Assembly (NCBI GenBank): GCA_964536015.1 | Contig: CAZHVS010000019.1 | Span: forward strand, 1 to 54,783 | Length of the DNA: 54,783 nucleotides | DNA from: CAZHVS01 sp964536015 | Lineage (GTDB): Bacteria; Bacteroidota; Ignavibacteria; Ignavibacteriales; Ignavibacteriaceae | Direction of reading: 5' to 3' | In this document: piece by piece, positions 1-8,563 of the stretch | Position numbering within the stretch: the first letter of the stretch is position 1 | How the letters are laid out: every line of letters begins with the position of its first letter | Translations under genes and position numbers: made by a program | Notes under the pieces: generated by a model | The model's database searches: none | Told to the model about the DNA's origin: nothing | Seen by the model: only the letters and a program-made list of their open reading frames with translations

Positions 1-56
1 TGCAACTATTCGGCATTGTTGTTCTGGGCTGCCGGTTAGCGGCAACGCCGTTAGCA
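1..56 (+). other. attC-like recombination site at the window edge
   Basis: TGCAAC at 1-6 and GTTAGCA at 50-56 can act as R'' and R' boxes. GGCATTG near 12-18 pairs with CAACGCC near 43-49. The inner part forms a small hairpin, TGCCG / CGGCA. The total size of about 56 bases matches minimal attC sites. The true left end may lie outside the window. Confidence 0.5.
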
Positions 57-172
57 GTAAGCATTAAAATTGGAACGCAAAGTTAAAAAGTATACATAAA
101 TCAGTAATTTGTATTAACAATGTAGCCTAATCGTATTATAAATTTGCGCTGTAATAATTTTTGGAGAATAAA

Positions 173-988
173 ATGAAAAAAGTAATTGTAATTACAGGTG
201 CAAGTTCAGGAATGGGAAAAGAAACTGCTAAAACACTCATTCAGCAAGGGCATATTGTTTACACAGTAGCACGTAGGATTGACCAAATGCAGGATTTAAA
301 AACTCTTGGAGGTCATCCGCTGCAAATGGATGTTACCAGCGAAACTGATATTGAAAAAGTGGTGAACACCATAATACAGAACGAAGGAAAGATTGATGTT
401 CTTTGGAACAATGCCGGTTTTGGTCTTTATGGTTCGGTGGAAGATGTTCCGCTAATGGAAGCCAGAAGACAAATGGAAGTAAATGTTTTTGGTATGGCTG
501 CAGTTACACAAAAAGTTGTTCCTTACATGCGCAAAGTGAAATCGGGTTTAATAATAAACACTTCTTCGATGGGAGGCAAAATGTATTTTCCGATGGGTGC
601 TTGGTATCATGCCAGCAAACATGCCGTTGAGGGTTTGAGTGATTGTTTGCGGCTGGAATTAAAGCCTTTCAATATCAAAGTAGTAGTATTGGAACCAGGA
701 TTTATAGCCACCGAGTTTGGTTCAGTGATGATTGACAATTTTTCAAAAATATCAAAGCAGAGTGCTTATATTGATATGATGAATAAAATAATTGAAGGCA
801 CTAAAAAAGCTGCACAAGGAACTGGTTCTTCAAAATCTTCGGTTATTGCAGAAACTGTTTCCAAAATAATTGCAAGCAATAATCCGAAGACAAGATACAG
901 AGTTGGTAAATTCGCAAAGCCAATGGTCTGGATGAGATTATATTTAGGTGATAGGTTATTTGATAAAATTGTCATGAGCCAAATGTAA
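173..988 (+). CDS. SDR-family NAD(P)-dependent oxidoreductase
   Basis: A 271-residue short-chain dehydrogenase/reductase, probably cytosolic, that reduces or oxidises a carbonyl or alcohol; the substrate cannot be read. The Rossmann motif TGASSGMG is at residues 8-15, NNAG at 79-82, the catalytic Ser at about 132, and Y145-x3-K149. I chose the ATG at 173 over the in-frame TTG at 161 because GGAG at 163-166 is a well-spaced ribosome binding site for it. Only three bases separate it from the AraC regulator, so the two are probably co-transcribed. It lies inside the inverted cassette ends 50-62 and 1904-1916. The fold call is firm; the substrate is unknown. Confidence 0.9.
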   Translation: MKKVIVITGASSGMGKETAKTLIQQGHIVYTVARRIDQMQDLKTLGGHPLQMDVTSETDIEKVVNTIIQNEGKIDVLWNNAGFGLYGSVEDVPLMEARRQMEVNVFGMAAVTQKVVPYMRKVKSGLIINTSSMGGKMYFPMGAWYHASKHAVEGLSDCLRLELKPFNIKVVVLEPGFIATEFGSVMIDNFSKISKQSAYIDMMNKIIEGTKKAAQGTGSSKSSVIAETVSKIIASNNPKTRYRVGKFAKPMVWMRLYLGDRLFDKIVMSQM

Positions 989-991
989 TTT

Positions 992-1900
992 ATGAACAAA
1001 ATCATTCACCTGGAAACAATTACTGACATGCACAAAATGCTTCCGCAGGCAAGCGTGAAGCATCCTTTGGTTGCAGTAATTGACTTCTCAAATTATCAGG
1101 AGCAATTCAACTCGGGGATGAAAATCACTTTAGGCTTTTACTCAGTGATGTTCAAAAATATCTGCATCAACAAAATTAAATATGGCCAACAGCCCTTCGA
1201 CTTTCAGGAAGGCAGTTTAATTTGTATTGCCCCCCGACAGGTAATTTCACTGGACGAACCTGTTAAGGAAAAAGTTGACATAAACGGCTGGGGTGTTTTC
1301 TTTCATCCGGATTTAATACGCGGAACTTCATTGGGCAGAACAATAAAAGAGTATTCGTTTTTCTCTTATGAAACCAACGAAGCATTGCATTTATCTGACA
1401 AGGAAAAACAGATTCTCAATGACATTGTACAAAAAATAAATTCCGAATTATCGGAGAACATTGATAAGCATAGTCAGACACTTATCGTCTCAAACATTGA
1501 ATTACTGCTCAATTATTGTGCACGGTATTACGACAGGCAGTTCATCACAAGAAAAACTGCGAACAAAAACATTCTCACAAAAATTGAAGATATTTTGACT
1601 AACTATTTTCAATCGCCCAACCTCAGCGAAAATGGTTTACCGACAGTCAAATATTTAGCAGACCAAGTTCATTTATCTCCAAACTACCTGAGTGACTTGT
1701 TAAAAAAGGAAACAGGAATGAACGCACAAGACCGTATTCATTACTTCCTGATCGAAGAAGCAAAGAATTTGTTATTGAGTTCAAATAAATCAGTTGGTGA
1801 ATTGGCATATTTACTTGGCTTTGAATATCCTCAATATTTTTCCCGGTTGTTCAAATCCAAAACAGGAATGACTCCGCTTGAATATCGTAATTCAAACTAA
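992..1900 (+). CDS. AraC-family transcriptional regulator
   Basis: A 302-residue regulator with an N-terminal cupin-like sensing region and a C-terminal pair of helix-turn-helix motifs in roughly the last 95 residues. The first HTH is around VKYLADQVHLSPNYLSDLLK; the second is in GELAYLLGFEYPQYFSRLFK, followed by the family ending KTGMTPLEYR. It starts three bases after the SDR stop, so it most likely senses a compound handled by that enzyme and controls the pair, which is inference. The stop codon is only a few bases before the R''-like box at 1910, typical of the tight packing in integron cassettes. Confidence 0.9.
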   Translation: MNKIIHLETITDMHKMLPQASVKHPLVAVIDFSNYQEQFNSGMKITLGFYSVMFKNICINKIKYGQQPFDFQEGSLICIAPRQVISLDEPVKEKVDINGWGVFFHPDLIRGTSLGRTIKEYSFFSYETNEALHLSDKEKQILNDIVQKINSELSENIDKHSQTLIVSNIELLLNYCARYYDRQFITRKTANKNILTKIEDILTNYFQSPNLSENGLPTVKYLADQVHLSPNYLSDLLKKETGMNAQDRIHYFLIEEAKNLLLSSNKSVGELAYLLGFEYPQYFSRLFKSKTGMTPLEYRNSN

Positions 1901-1909
1901 CCAGTTTAC

Positions 1910-2098
1910 TGCTAACCAGCCAATCAAGGCGGACGCCGTTTTCGCATTTGGCATTTAAGCAATTTAAAAGTTTGTAGTTCCGTTTCTGCTTTGTTGTTAA
2001 GCGTAGTTTGTAAATAAAAGTTTTGTTCTAATTAAAAAGTTATTTAAATAAATCAAATTGTTGTGCTGGGCTTCGGCTTAGGCACAACGCCGTTAAGC
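1910..2098 (+). other. Degenerate attC-like site after the SDR/AraC unit
   Basis: TGCTAAC at 1910-1916 is the exact complement of GTTAGCA at 50-56. It is followed by a stretch resembling the 5' half of classical attC sites (AATCAAGGCGGACGCCG). An attC-like 3' motif ends in GTTAAGC at 2092-2098; just before it TTGTGC and GCACAA pair around a GGCTTCGGCTTAG loop. A second GTTAAGC is at 1996-2002. The two halves pair poorly with each other, so this may be two decayed sites fused together. Confidence 0.35.
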
Positions 2099-2128
2099 CG
2101 AAGCGATGAGCTTGTTTGTGTAAATATT

Positions 2129-2250
2129 TTAATTGTCGTTCTTTAATTTTCTGTCATATAGCTTGATGCCTTCCTGGTTAAACTCAACCTAATCTCTTCT
2201 TGCGGTTCAGATTTGTTGCGGTTTCCAGCTTTGAGTTTTTCGTTTAACAT
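2129..2250 (-). pseudogene. Small frameshifted coding remnant
   Basis: On the minus strand an ATG at 2250 opens a 35-codon frame ending at 2143 that begins MLNEKLKAGNRNKSEPQEEI. The overlapping frame ending at 2129 reads VEFNQEGIKLYDRKLKNDN, which looks much more protein-like than the end of the first frame. One frameshift near 2188-2195 would join them into a protein of about 40 residues. I do not recognise the family. It sits between two attC-like sites, so it may be the decayed content of a cassette. It could also be chance. Confidence 0.3.
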
Positions 2251-2293
2251 TGTTATTTTTGTTTAGTAGTGATTTTTTTTATTTATTTTGTTT

Positions 2294-2346
2294 TTCTAAC
2301 TCAACCTTTTGTTATTGACTTCGGCTTAGAAGCAATACCGTTATAT
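2294..2346 (+). other. Short attC-like site
   Basis: TTCTAAC at 2294-2300 and GTTATAT at 2340-2346 form candidate outer boxes 53 bases apart overall. The centre forms a hairpin, TATTG / CAATA, around a CTTCGGCTTAG loop. The layout aligns closely with the site at 3614-3663, sharing TAAC, then AACC, then CTTCGG(C/T)TTAG, then CAAT, then GTTA. It precedes the serine-hydrolase gene. Confidence 0.4.
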
Positions 2347-2413
2347 ACTTAAATATTTGTAAAATGTTAATTTATCATAGTGTTTTTTTCTGCCATTTTA
2401 GAGGAGTTTTAAA

Positions 2414-3553
2414 ATGAAATACAAAAATGATATGTCAAGGCATTTGGTGCTGTTTAGTATTATTCTCGTTGTACTGTTATTTATTTCTTGCAATGAATCT
2501 TCATCACTTGTAACGCCGGTAAAAAACCCCCATTGGTTTGAAAAAGTTGATTCCGTCATAACACAAACAATGGTTCAAGGTGGATATCCGGGAGCCATCG
2601 TTGGAATATTTGAACACGATAAACCAGTTGCGGTTTACGCAAAAGGTTATTCTAACATTGCCTCATTAACAAAAATGAAGGAAGATTTAAAATTCCGAAT
2701 TGCAAGTAATACAAAAACATTTACTGCTCAAACAGTTTTGCTGTTAACTCAAGATAAACTAATTGATCTGGATAAACACCTTATTGACTATCTTCCTAAT
2801 TGCGGAATTCAATATTCAGATATAATTACAGTAAGGCAATTACTTAACATGACGAGTGGGATTGCAAGTTATAATGAACAGCCGCAATTCGTTGATGTTT
2901 GGAATGCAGATCCTTTAATTCCGTGGACAAAGGAAGCAATTTTAAATATTATAAAAGCAGCAGAACCGGATTTTTATCCCGGTACGAATGGACATTATTC
3001 AGACTCAAATTATTTTCTCCTTGGTTTAATTATAGAAGCTGTAACACACCACTCTGCAGAAACTGAAATAACTAATAGAATTTTAATTCCACTTGGTTTG
3101 AACAATACATCTTTTCCAGTTACCCCCGATATGCCGAATATTTATTGCTCCGGTTATAAATTAGATTCAACTAATGCCTTAATTGATTGTTCAAGAGTTA
3201 CACCTACAGGACCATGGACGGGAGGAGCCATGATATCAAACGTATATGACCTTGGGAAATGGATTAAAGTTTTAGGAACCGGTTCCTTACTTACAGAAGA
3301 TATGAAGAAGCAATGTTTTAATTGGGTTAAGATAGATGGAGGAACTGACTATGGTTTAGGAGCAATACAAGTTTTAAGTTTAATAGGACACACTGGATTG
3401 ATACAAGGATTTGAATCAATCATGCTTTATTCACCTGTGAATGACGCATCTGTTATCGTTATGTTTAATAAAGGTAATGAAAACATTCCTGGAGTAGCAT
3501 CAGCACGGCTTTGTGTTGGAATATTCAAAACTATTTATCCGAGTGGATTCTAG
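2414..3553 (+). CDS. Serine hydrolase lipoprotein, beta-lactamase class C / DD-peptidase fold
   Basis: A 379-residue member of the beta-lactamase-related (Pfam Beta-lactamase) family. A hydrophobic N-terminus ends in a lipobox with Cys26 (LLFISC), so it is probably an anchored envelope lipoprotein. The catalytic SxxK is S98-N-T-K101. The second motif is Y195-S-D, where Tyr-x-Asn is usual. The third is H326-T-G, a common variant of KTG. Such proteins include DD-peptidases, esterases and peptidases, and the substrate here is unknown. A GAGGAG ribosome site precedes the ATG. Attachment-site-like sequences flank it on both sides, so it may be a cassette gene. True beta-lactamase activity is not implied. 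Confidence 0.85.
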   Translation: MKYKNDMSRHLVLFSIILVVLLFISCNESSSLVTPVKNPHWFEKVDSVITQTMVQGGYPGAIVGIFEHDKPVAVYAKGYSNIASLTKMKEDLKFRIASNTKTFTAQTVLLLTQDKLIDLDKHLIDYLPNCGIQYSDIITVRQLLNMTSGIASYNEQPQFVDVWNADPLIPWTKEAILNIIKAAEPDFYPGTNGHYSDSNYFLLGLIIEAVTHHSAETEITNRILIPLGLNNTSFPVTPDMPNIYCSGYKLDSTNALIDCSRVTPTGPWTGGAMISNVYDLGKWIKVLGTGSLLTEDMKKQCFNWVKIDGGTDYGLGAIQVLSLIGHTGLIQGFESIMLYSPVNDASVIVMFNKGNENIPGVASARLCVGIFKTIYPSGF

Positions 3554-3613
3554 ACAAGTGTACACAATTACAAGTAACTAATGCATAATGATTAGTTAAT
3601 CATTTAAATAATT

Positions 3614-3663
3614 TATTAACAGAACCGCTAATTGGCTTCGGTTTAGGCACAATTTCGTTACTA
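3614..3663 (+). other. Short attC-like site after the serine hydrolase
   Basis: TATTAAC at 3614-3620 and GTTACTA at 3657-3663 bracket a GGCTTCGGTTTAGGCACAAT core like that of the other left-zone sites. An 18-base palindrome (AATGATTA / TAATCATT) lies just upstream at 3587-3604. This is the last such site before core genes begin. Confidence 0.4.
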
Positions 3664-3720
3664 AACTCAATGAAAACTATTTTGCTTTGTTTATCACTCA
3701 GTGATTTACTATTTAAGAAT

Positions 3721-3921
3721 TTATTTGCCATCCCATCTTGAAGTTGGTTCTACATCGTGATAACTCCATTTGCCGATGAAGCTCGAAAAGTCGGAAGAAA
3801 ATTCCTCAGTCTGCCTTTGCCATTCGCTTGATACCACCAGCCTGACAATGTTTGAGTAGTTTTCTATTAAATAAAAGTAATAAAATTTTTGTGATTTTAA
3901 AAATAGATTGGAGAGAACAGG
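3721..3921 (-). pseudogene. Truncated coding remnant, family not recognised
   Basis: The stretch 3664-4027 holds no complete gene. The minus strand is open from about 3921 down to a stop at 3721. The last 45 or so codons have protein-like composition: EWQRQTEEF, SSFIGKWSYH, then DVEPTSRWDGK before the stop. No ATG is present in frame, so this looks like the C-terminal part of a gene whose front has been lost. I cannot name the family. Confidence 0.3.
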
Positions 3922-4027
3922 TTAGCAAAGATTTTTGTTTTTCGAAATTATGCTTCAATCAAAAAAACTATTATTAATAACTTTTGTAATTTGTGTTAGT
4001 TATTATTAAACATTAAGGATTACAAAA

Positions 4028-4378
4028 ATGAAATATTCAAACATTCCTTTTGAAGTGATTGATTGGACAAAAATTTCAGGAACCGAATACAAAGGCGAAA
4101 GCGGTCTTGCTATATGGCAAACAAGACAATTTGAAAATTTAAGAATCAGAATTGTTGAATATTCAAAAGGTTATCTTGCAGACCACTGGTGTAAAAAAGG
4201 ACATATAGTTCATTGCCTTGAAGGAAGTTTTGTAAGCGAACTTGAGAATGGCGAAAAAACTTTGATGACAAAAGGTATGACTTATGTTGTATCAGATGAT
4301 TTAAGCTCACACAAATCGTCGTCTGAAAACGGAGTGAAACTTTTAATTATTGATGGAGATTTTTTAAAGCTTCAATAA
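4028..4378 (+). CDS. Small DHCW-motif-type cupin-fold protein
   Basis: A 116-residue single-domain cupin. The conserved patch is A-D52-H53-W54-C55 followed by G58-H59 and H62, which resembles the family named for a DHCW motif, here in the order DHWC. The histidines could bind a metal. The biochemical role of the family is unknown to me. It starts after an A-rich leader and ends 11 bases before the converging small transporter subunit gene. It lies to the right of the last left-zone attC-like site and has no matching site of its own, so whether it belongs to the cassette zone is open. Confidence 0.7.
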   Translation: MKYSNIPFEVIDWTKISGTEYKGESGLAIWQTRQFENLRIRIVEYSKGYLADHWCKKGHIVHCLEGSFVSELENGEKTLMTKGMTYVVSDDLSSHKSSSENGVKLLIIDGDFLKLQ

Positions 4379-4389
4379 AATCATTCTGT

Positions 4390-4494
4390 TTATTTATCCT
4401 GCTTGGATTTTAAAGCTTTTATTAAAAACCGAACGGTAAAAAAAAGAATAATTCCCCATGCTGAAAGCATCATTATTAAAGCACTGTTATTCAT
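4390..4494 (-). CDS. Small subunit of the NSS transporter (MetS-like)
   Basis: A 34-residue gene on the minus strand, reading MNNSALIMMLSAWGIILFFT and then a basic tail RFLIKALKSKQDK. It has one transmembrane helix with a charged cytoplasmic end. It starts 9 bases after the stop of the NSS-family transporter gene and has a GGAG ribosome site at the right distance. Size, sequence and position match the MetS / MaAIMP_sms family of small subunits, which work with bacterial NSS amino-acid importers (described for methionine/alanine uptake in Corynebacterium). The substrate here is not known. Automatic gene calls often miss genes this short. Confidence 0.8.
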   Translation of the reverse strand: MNNSALIMMLSAWGIILFFTVRFLIKALKSKQDK

Positions 4495-4503
4495 AATAAA
4501 CTC

Positions 4504-6147
4504 CTATTTAATTTCCAGTTTTTTCTTTTTCCATGCATAAGCTACTGCAGCAGAAATAGCAAGGAAAGTAAAGAGTAAAAGAACTCTTGTTGCATCTTTT
4601 ATAAAAACGTGAGTTGGTTGTCCGTCAACAAACCACCTTGTGTCCGGTTCACCAAGATTAAATATTGTTCCTATTACACTGTCAGGTGCAAAGCTCCAAC
4701 CATTTCCACTAAATAAAGATGAAAATGCATCGCTCCAGTTTCCACCTGCAGGTTTAATAACTGCGCCTATAAATACTGCAAGCAAAAAGAGAGGAGTGAC
4801 ATATTTAATAACGTACTTAAAGAAGTAAGGAATTTTAATATCTGCCCCGCGGTTGATTTCAATCCAGGCATTATCAATACCGAAGACCCAGGCAAAAACA
4901 ATAACTTCTCCAAGAGCAAACAGTACAAGAGAAAAAGTTCCAGCCCAGTAATCGAACTCACCAAAAGCTCCACCCTCATAAAAAATTACACACGGAATAG
5001 CAAGTACGATAAGTATAACAGAAAATGCTTTCACGGATTTTTTTCTATCGAACTTAAACATATCCTGGAAGAAAGCCATTACGGGCTGTCCCATAGCAAG
5101 CGAACTTGTAATTCCTGCAAAGAAAAGTAAACCAAACCATGCTAGTCCTGCAATAGCTGCAAACAAAGGTCCCCAGTTCTGGAAAAGAATAGGCATTGTT
5201 CTGAATCCCATTTCAAATCCAACATTAGCTTTAATCCAATCTAGACCAAGATAAGCAACAGCAATAGGGATAATAATAGAGCCGCCAAGAATTACTTCGA
5301 CAAATTCATTCATAAAGCCTGCGGTTGCGCCATTAAGGGCAATGTCTTCATTTTCTCTTAGATAAGCGGCATAACAATGAATAGAACCCATGCCGACAGA
5401 TAACGTAAAGAAAATTTGTCCCGCTGCTGCAAGCCACACTTTAGGATTAGAAAGAGAATCATACTGCGGCGTCCACAAAAAACTTAAACCTTGTACTGCA
5501 TCATTAACAGCGCCCTGTTCACCAGCATTCAAAGTGAGGACACGAATTAAAAGTATGAAAGCAAAGATGATAAGAATTGGCATTCCTATTTTACTTGCAA
5601 GCTCTATTCCTTTGCTAATTCCTCTTGAAAGAATCCATAGATTAAGAGCGACAGTTATCAAAAGAAAAATTATAGCAACAGAAGGAAAGTTAATTACAGA
5701 ACCATTATTAAGATCGAGATAATGAGAGAAATATTCTGAAATTTGTTGAGGTGATTGTCCTGAAAAAAATCCTGTGATGGAGAACCAGACGTAACCAAGA
5801 GTCCATGATTCAATATAAAGATAATATGCAGCAACCGCAAGATTGGTAAATATTCCGAAGACTCCAACATATTTTAATAACCTGTATTTACCAAAAGAAT
5901 CGAACATACCGGGAGTGGAATGATAACCAAATTTGCCACCGTGTCTGCCAATAGCCCATTCAACCCACAATAATGGAATGCCCATTAAGAAAAAAGAAAC
6001 AAGATAAGGAATAATAAAAGCTCCTCCGCCATTTTGTACAGCCTGAGCAGGGAAGCGGAGAAAATTTCCTAATCCAACTGCATTACCAGCAACAGCAAGA
6101 ATTAATCCTATTCTGCTGCCCCAGCGTTCTTTTTCTACATGTGCCAT
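4504..6147 (-). CDS. Sodium-dependent amino-acid transporter, NSS/SNF family
   Basis: A 547-residue inner-membrane symporter of the LeuT-fold neurotransmitter:sodium symporter family, with about 12 membrane helices. The first helix carries GNAVGLGNFLRFP, the unwound substrate and Na+ site of the family. A GGAG site lies a few bases before the ATG. The small MetS-like gene follows immediately, which makes this a MetP-like two-part system, probably importing hydrophobic amino acids. The H+-pyrophosphatase gene lies upstream on the same strand, separated by a terminator, so they are not one transcript. Confidence 0.92.
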   Translation of the reverse strand: MAHVEKERWGSRIGLILAVAGNAVGLGNFLRFPAQAVQNGGGAFIIPYLVSFFLMGIPLLWVEWAIGRHGGKFGYHSTPGMFDSFGKYRLLKYVGVFGIFTNLAVAAYYLYIESWTLGYVWFSITGFFSGQSPQQISEYFSHYLDLNNGSVINFPSVAIIFLLITVALNLWILSRGISKGIELASKIGMPILIIFAFILLIRVLTLNAGEQGAVNDAVQGLSFLWTPQYDSLSNPKVWLAAAGQIFFTLSVGMGSIHCYAAYLRENEDIALNGATAGFMNEFVEVILGGSIIIPIAVAYLGLDWIKANVGFEMGFRTMPILFQNWGPLFAAIAGLAWFGLLFFAGITSSLAMGQPVMAFFQDMFKFDRKKSVKAFSVILIVLAIPCVIFYEGGAFGEFDYWAGTFSLVLFALGEVIVFAWVFGIDNAWIEINRGADIKIPYFFKYVIKYVTPLFLLAVFIGAVIKPAGGNWSDAFSSLFSGNGWSFAPDSVIGTIFNLGEPDTRWFVDGQPTHVFIKDATRVLLLFTFLAISAAVAYAWKKKKLEIK

Positions 6148-6208
6148 CTACTCTCCATTTGGTTGAATAAATAAAGGATAAAATTTTAAGCGTGAAAATA
6201 AAAAGAAA

Positions 6209-6247
6209 AAACCAGTTGCAAATAAAAAAATTATCAACAACTGGTTT
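6209..6247 (-). terminator. Rho-independent terminator after hppA
   Basis: AAACCAGTTG at 6209-6218 and CAACTGGTTT at 6238-6247 form a 10-base-pair stem with a 19-base A/T loop. On the minus strand the stem is followed by a T-rich run. It sits 18 bases past the hppA stop. Confidence 0.8.
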
Positions 6248-6265
6248 GAATATAGAAAAAAATTT

Positions 6266-8437
6266 TTAGATGAACAGTGGAGCTAAAACAAGTGTAAGTG
6301 TGCTGAGCAATTTTATAAGTACGTGAAGTGAAGGACCTGCAGTATCTTTAAAAGGATCACCCACAGTATCGCCAACAACGGAAGCTTTATGTGGTTCTGA
6401 TTTTTTACCGCCAAAAGCACCGGTTTCAATGTACTTCTTTGCATTATCCCAAGCACCACCGCCATTATTTAAAAACAACGCGAATAAAATTCCTGAAATT
6501 GTTCCAACCATTAAAAAGCCGCCGATAACTTCTGCACCATTTGCACCGTGAGAATTATTTACTCCTCCGGAGAGATAGTACAACCATTTGAATATCAAAC
6601 CAACTCCTACAGTCATTCCAACTACAAGTAAACCGGGAACAATCATTTTATTCAAAGCAGCTTTGGTGGCGATGTCAACACATTGTCCATAATCAGGTTT
6701 TGATGAGCCATCCATAATGCCAGGATTATTTTTAAACTGTTCTCTTACATTGCTAATAATTGAATAAGCGGCTTTACCAACAGCTTTAATTGCAAGCGAA
6801 GAAAAGATATAGACAAGCATTGCTCCTAGAATTGCACCAACAAACACTTCGGGTTTATTAAGATTAATGACCGGTTGAAATGTTGGAAGGTAACTTTTAA
6901 CTTCGTCAATATAAGCACCAAACAACAGGAATGCAGCAAGAGCGGCAGAACCAACGGCATATCCTTTTGTTAATGCTTTGGTAGTGTTGCCAACAGCATC
7001 AAGGCGATCAGTTTTTCTTCTTACTTCTTCTGGTTGTTGACTCATTTCAATTATACCACCGGCATTATCTGTAATTGGTCCAAAAGTATCCATTGCAAGA
7101 ATATATGCAGCAGTACCGAGCATTCCCATTGTAGCAACTGCAGTTCCAAACAAACCTGCTTCATGCAAACCGGAAGACTGACCAAGCATATAAGTAGAAA
7201 CAATTCCAGCACCGATAACTAGCACAGGAAGACCGGTTGATTCCATTCCAACGGCAAGTCCAGCAATAATATTTGTAGCAGAACCTGTTTGAGAAGCTTC
7301 AGCAATATATTTAACGGGTCTGTACCTATACTCGGTATAATATTGTGTTAAATAAACAAACGCAAGCGATGTAAGAACTCCTATTGCACCGCAAATAAAA
7401 AAGTTCAGATAGTAACTTCCAAGCAACCATTTAGATGCAATAAAAAATCCAACTGTTGCAAAGAAGGCTGTAATATAAAACCCCCGATTGAGAGCTTTCA
7501 TTGGGTCTTCAATATCATTTGTCTTAACAATCATAACACCAATTATTGAAGCAACAATACCAAAAGCACGTGCGACCAGAGGAAATAGCAATACACCCAA
7601 TAAAGATAAACCCTCGGATGTGAACACTTCTGCATTTGCTTTGAATAATGCCGCCGCAAGTACCATTGCACCAATATTTTCTGCAGCTGTAGATTCAAAT
7701 AAATCAGCTCCACGACCGGCACAATCACCTACGTTATCACCAACAAGGTCAGCAATAACCGCAGGATTTCTCGGATCATCTTCCGGAATTCCGGCTTCAA
7801 CTTTACCAACAAGGTCAGCACCAACATCGGCTGCTTTAGTATAAATTCCTCCGCCAAGTTGTGCAAACAGTGCAACAAAGCTGGCACCAAAACCATACCC
7901 AACAATCAGCAAAGGAATTTTTGTAATATCTTGAGTAACTCCCATCGATTTTATTAGAGTAAACAAACCAGCAACTCCAAGCAAACTCATTGCTACAACA
8001 AAAAATCCTGATACAGCACCACCTCTTAATGCTGTTCTTAATGCACCATTCATTCCTCTTGTTGCAGCAGATGCTGTTCTAATGTTGGTGCGAATTGAAA
8101 CCCACATGCCCATATAACCTGCAGCCACCGAACATAACGCACCAAGGACAAAAGAAACTGTTGTCCACAAAGCAAGCTCCTCTTTTGAAGTAGGATCGTT
8201 TGGACTTGGAGTTCTTAAAAAAGCATACATTATATAAATGAAAGCAGCTAAAGCCACAGTAAGAAAGAGAATAGTTTTATTTTGTCTGCGAAGGAAAGCC
8301 TCTGCACCTTCTTTTATGGCATCAGAAATTTCACGCATCTTTTCAGTGCCTGTATCCTGCTTTAGAACAAAGCGGGTTAAATAGATTGCAAATAAAAGAC
8401 CGATGACACTAATGCCAATAATTAATTCAAGCTCCAT
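6266..8437 (-). CDS. hppA: Membrane-bound proton-translocating pyrophosphatase, K+-independent type
   Basis: A 723-residue polytopic membrane enzyme that hydrolyses pyrophosphate and pumps ions. The PPi-binding region includes the acidic run around residues 204-246 (DVGADLVGKVEAG, GDNVGDCAGRGAD). The segment G483-NTT-K487-A-L-T490-K carries Lys and Thr at the two positions that mark K+-independent enzymes; K+-dependent ones have Ala at the first. All known Na+-pumping members are K+-dependent, so this one should pump H+. That last step is inference from family knowledge. It is transcribed alone, with a strong terminator behind it. Confidence 0.93.
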   Translation of the reverse strand: MELELIIGISVIGLLFAIYLTRFVLKQDTGTEKMREISDAIKEGAEAFLRRQNKTILFLTVALAAFIYIMYAFLRTPSPNDPTSKEELALWTTVSFVLGALCSVAAGYMGMWVSIRTNIRTASAATRGMNGALRTALRGGAVSGFFVVAMSLLGVAGLFTLIKSMGVTQDITKIPLLIVGYGFGASFVALFAQLGGGIYTKAADVGADLVGKVEAGIPEDDPRNPAVIADLVGDNVGDCAGRGADLFESTAAENIGAMVLAAALFKANAEVFTSEGLSLLGVLLFPLVARAFGIVASIIGVMIVKTNDIEDPMKALNRGFYITAFFATVGFFIASKWLLGSYYLNFFICGAIGVLTSLAFVYLTQYYTEYRYRPVKYIAEASQTGSATNIIAGLAVGMESTGLPVLVIGAGIVSTYMLGQSSGLHEAGLFGTAVATMGMLGTAAYILAMDTFGPITDNAGGIIEMSQQPEEVRRKTDRLDAVGNTTKALTKGYAVGSAALAAFLLFGAYIDEVKSYLPTFQPVINLNKPEVFVGAILGAMLVYIFSSLAIKAVGKAAYSIISNVREQFKNNPGIMDGSSKPDYGQCVDIATKAALNKMIVPGLLVVGMTVGVGLIFKWLYYLSGGVNNSHGANGAEVIGGFLMVGTISGILFALFLNNGGGAWDNAKKYIETGAFGGKKSEPHKASVVGDTVGDPFKDTAGPSLHVLIKLLSTLTLVLAPLFI

Positions 8438-8563
8438 ATAGAATTGCCCTTTTATTTATTTACGATTGAATTACGCTGGATGAATAATTATTTTTTATTT
8501 AAGTAAATATAGAAAAAAAACCTTAATCCTTAATCCGATTTTATAAAGAAAAGTTCAAAATGA

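Larger units (their letters stand above)
1..3663. mobile_element. Left cassette zone (decayed integron-like array)
   Basis: Four copies of an attC-like 3' motif (roughly GGCTTCGGYTTAG, then GCAA, then CGTTA) end near 56, 2098, 2346 and 3663. Between them lie an SDR/AraC pair, a region with a coding remnant, and a serine-hydrolase gene. The clearest unit is the SDR/AraC one: GTTAGCAGTAAGC at 50-62 is the reverse complement, with one mismatch, of the 13 bases at 1904-1916, as expected for R' and R'' boxes at the two ends of one cassette. No integrase gene is visible. The cassette reading is inference; the inverted ends and motif copies are seen directly. Confidence 0.55.

Noticed and set aside
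139..146. TAAATTTG as promoter of the SDR gene
   Set aside because: It matches the -7 box but no TTTG lies 19-21 bases upstream; the nearest is 29 bases away.
2414..3553. Antibiotic-resistance beta-lactamase
   Set aside because: The SxxK and HTG motifs fit the wider serine-hydrolase family, YSD replaces YxN, and nothing shows beta-lactam hydrolysis.
7488..7844. 118-codon frame antisense to the pyrophosphatase
   Set aside because: It is the mirror of a strongly conserved gene and has no features of its own; the same applies to other antisense frames such as those in metK and ahcY.
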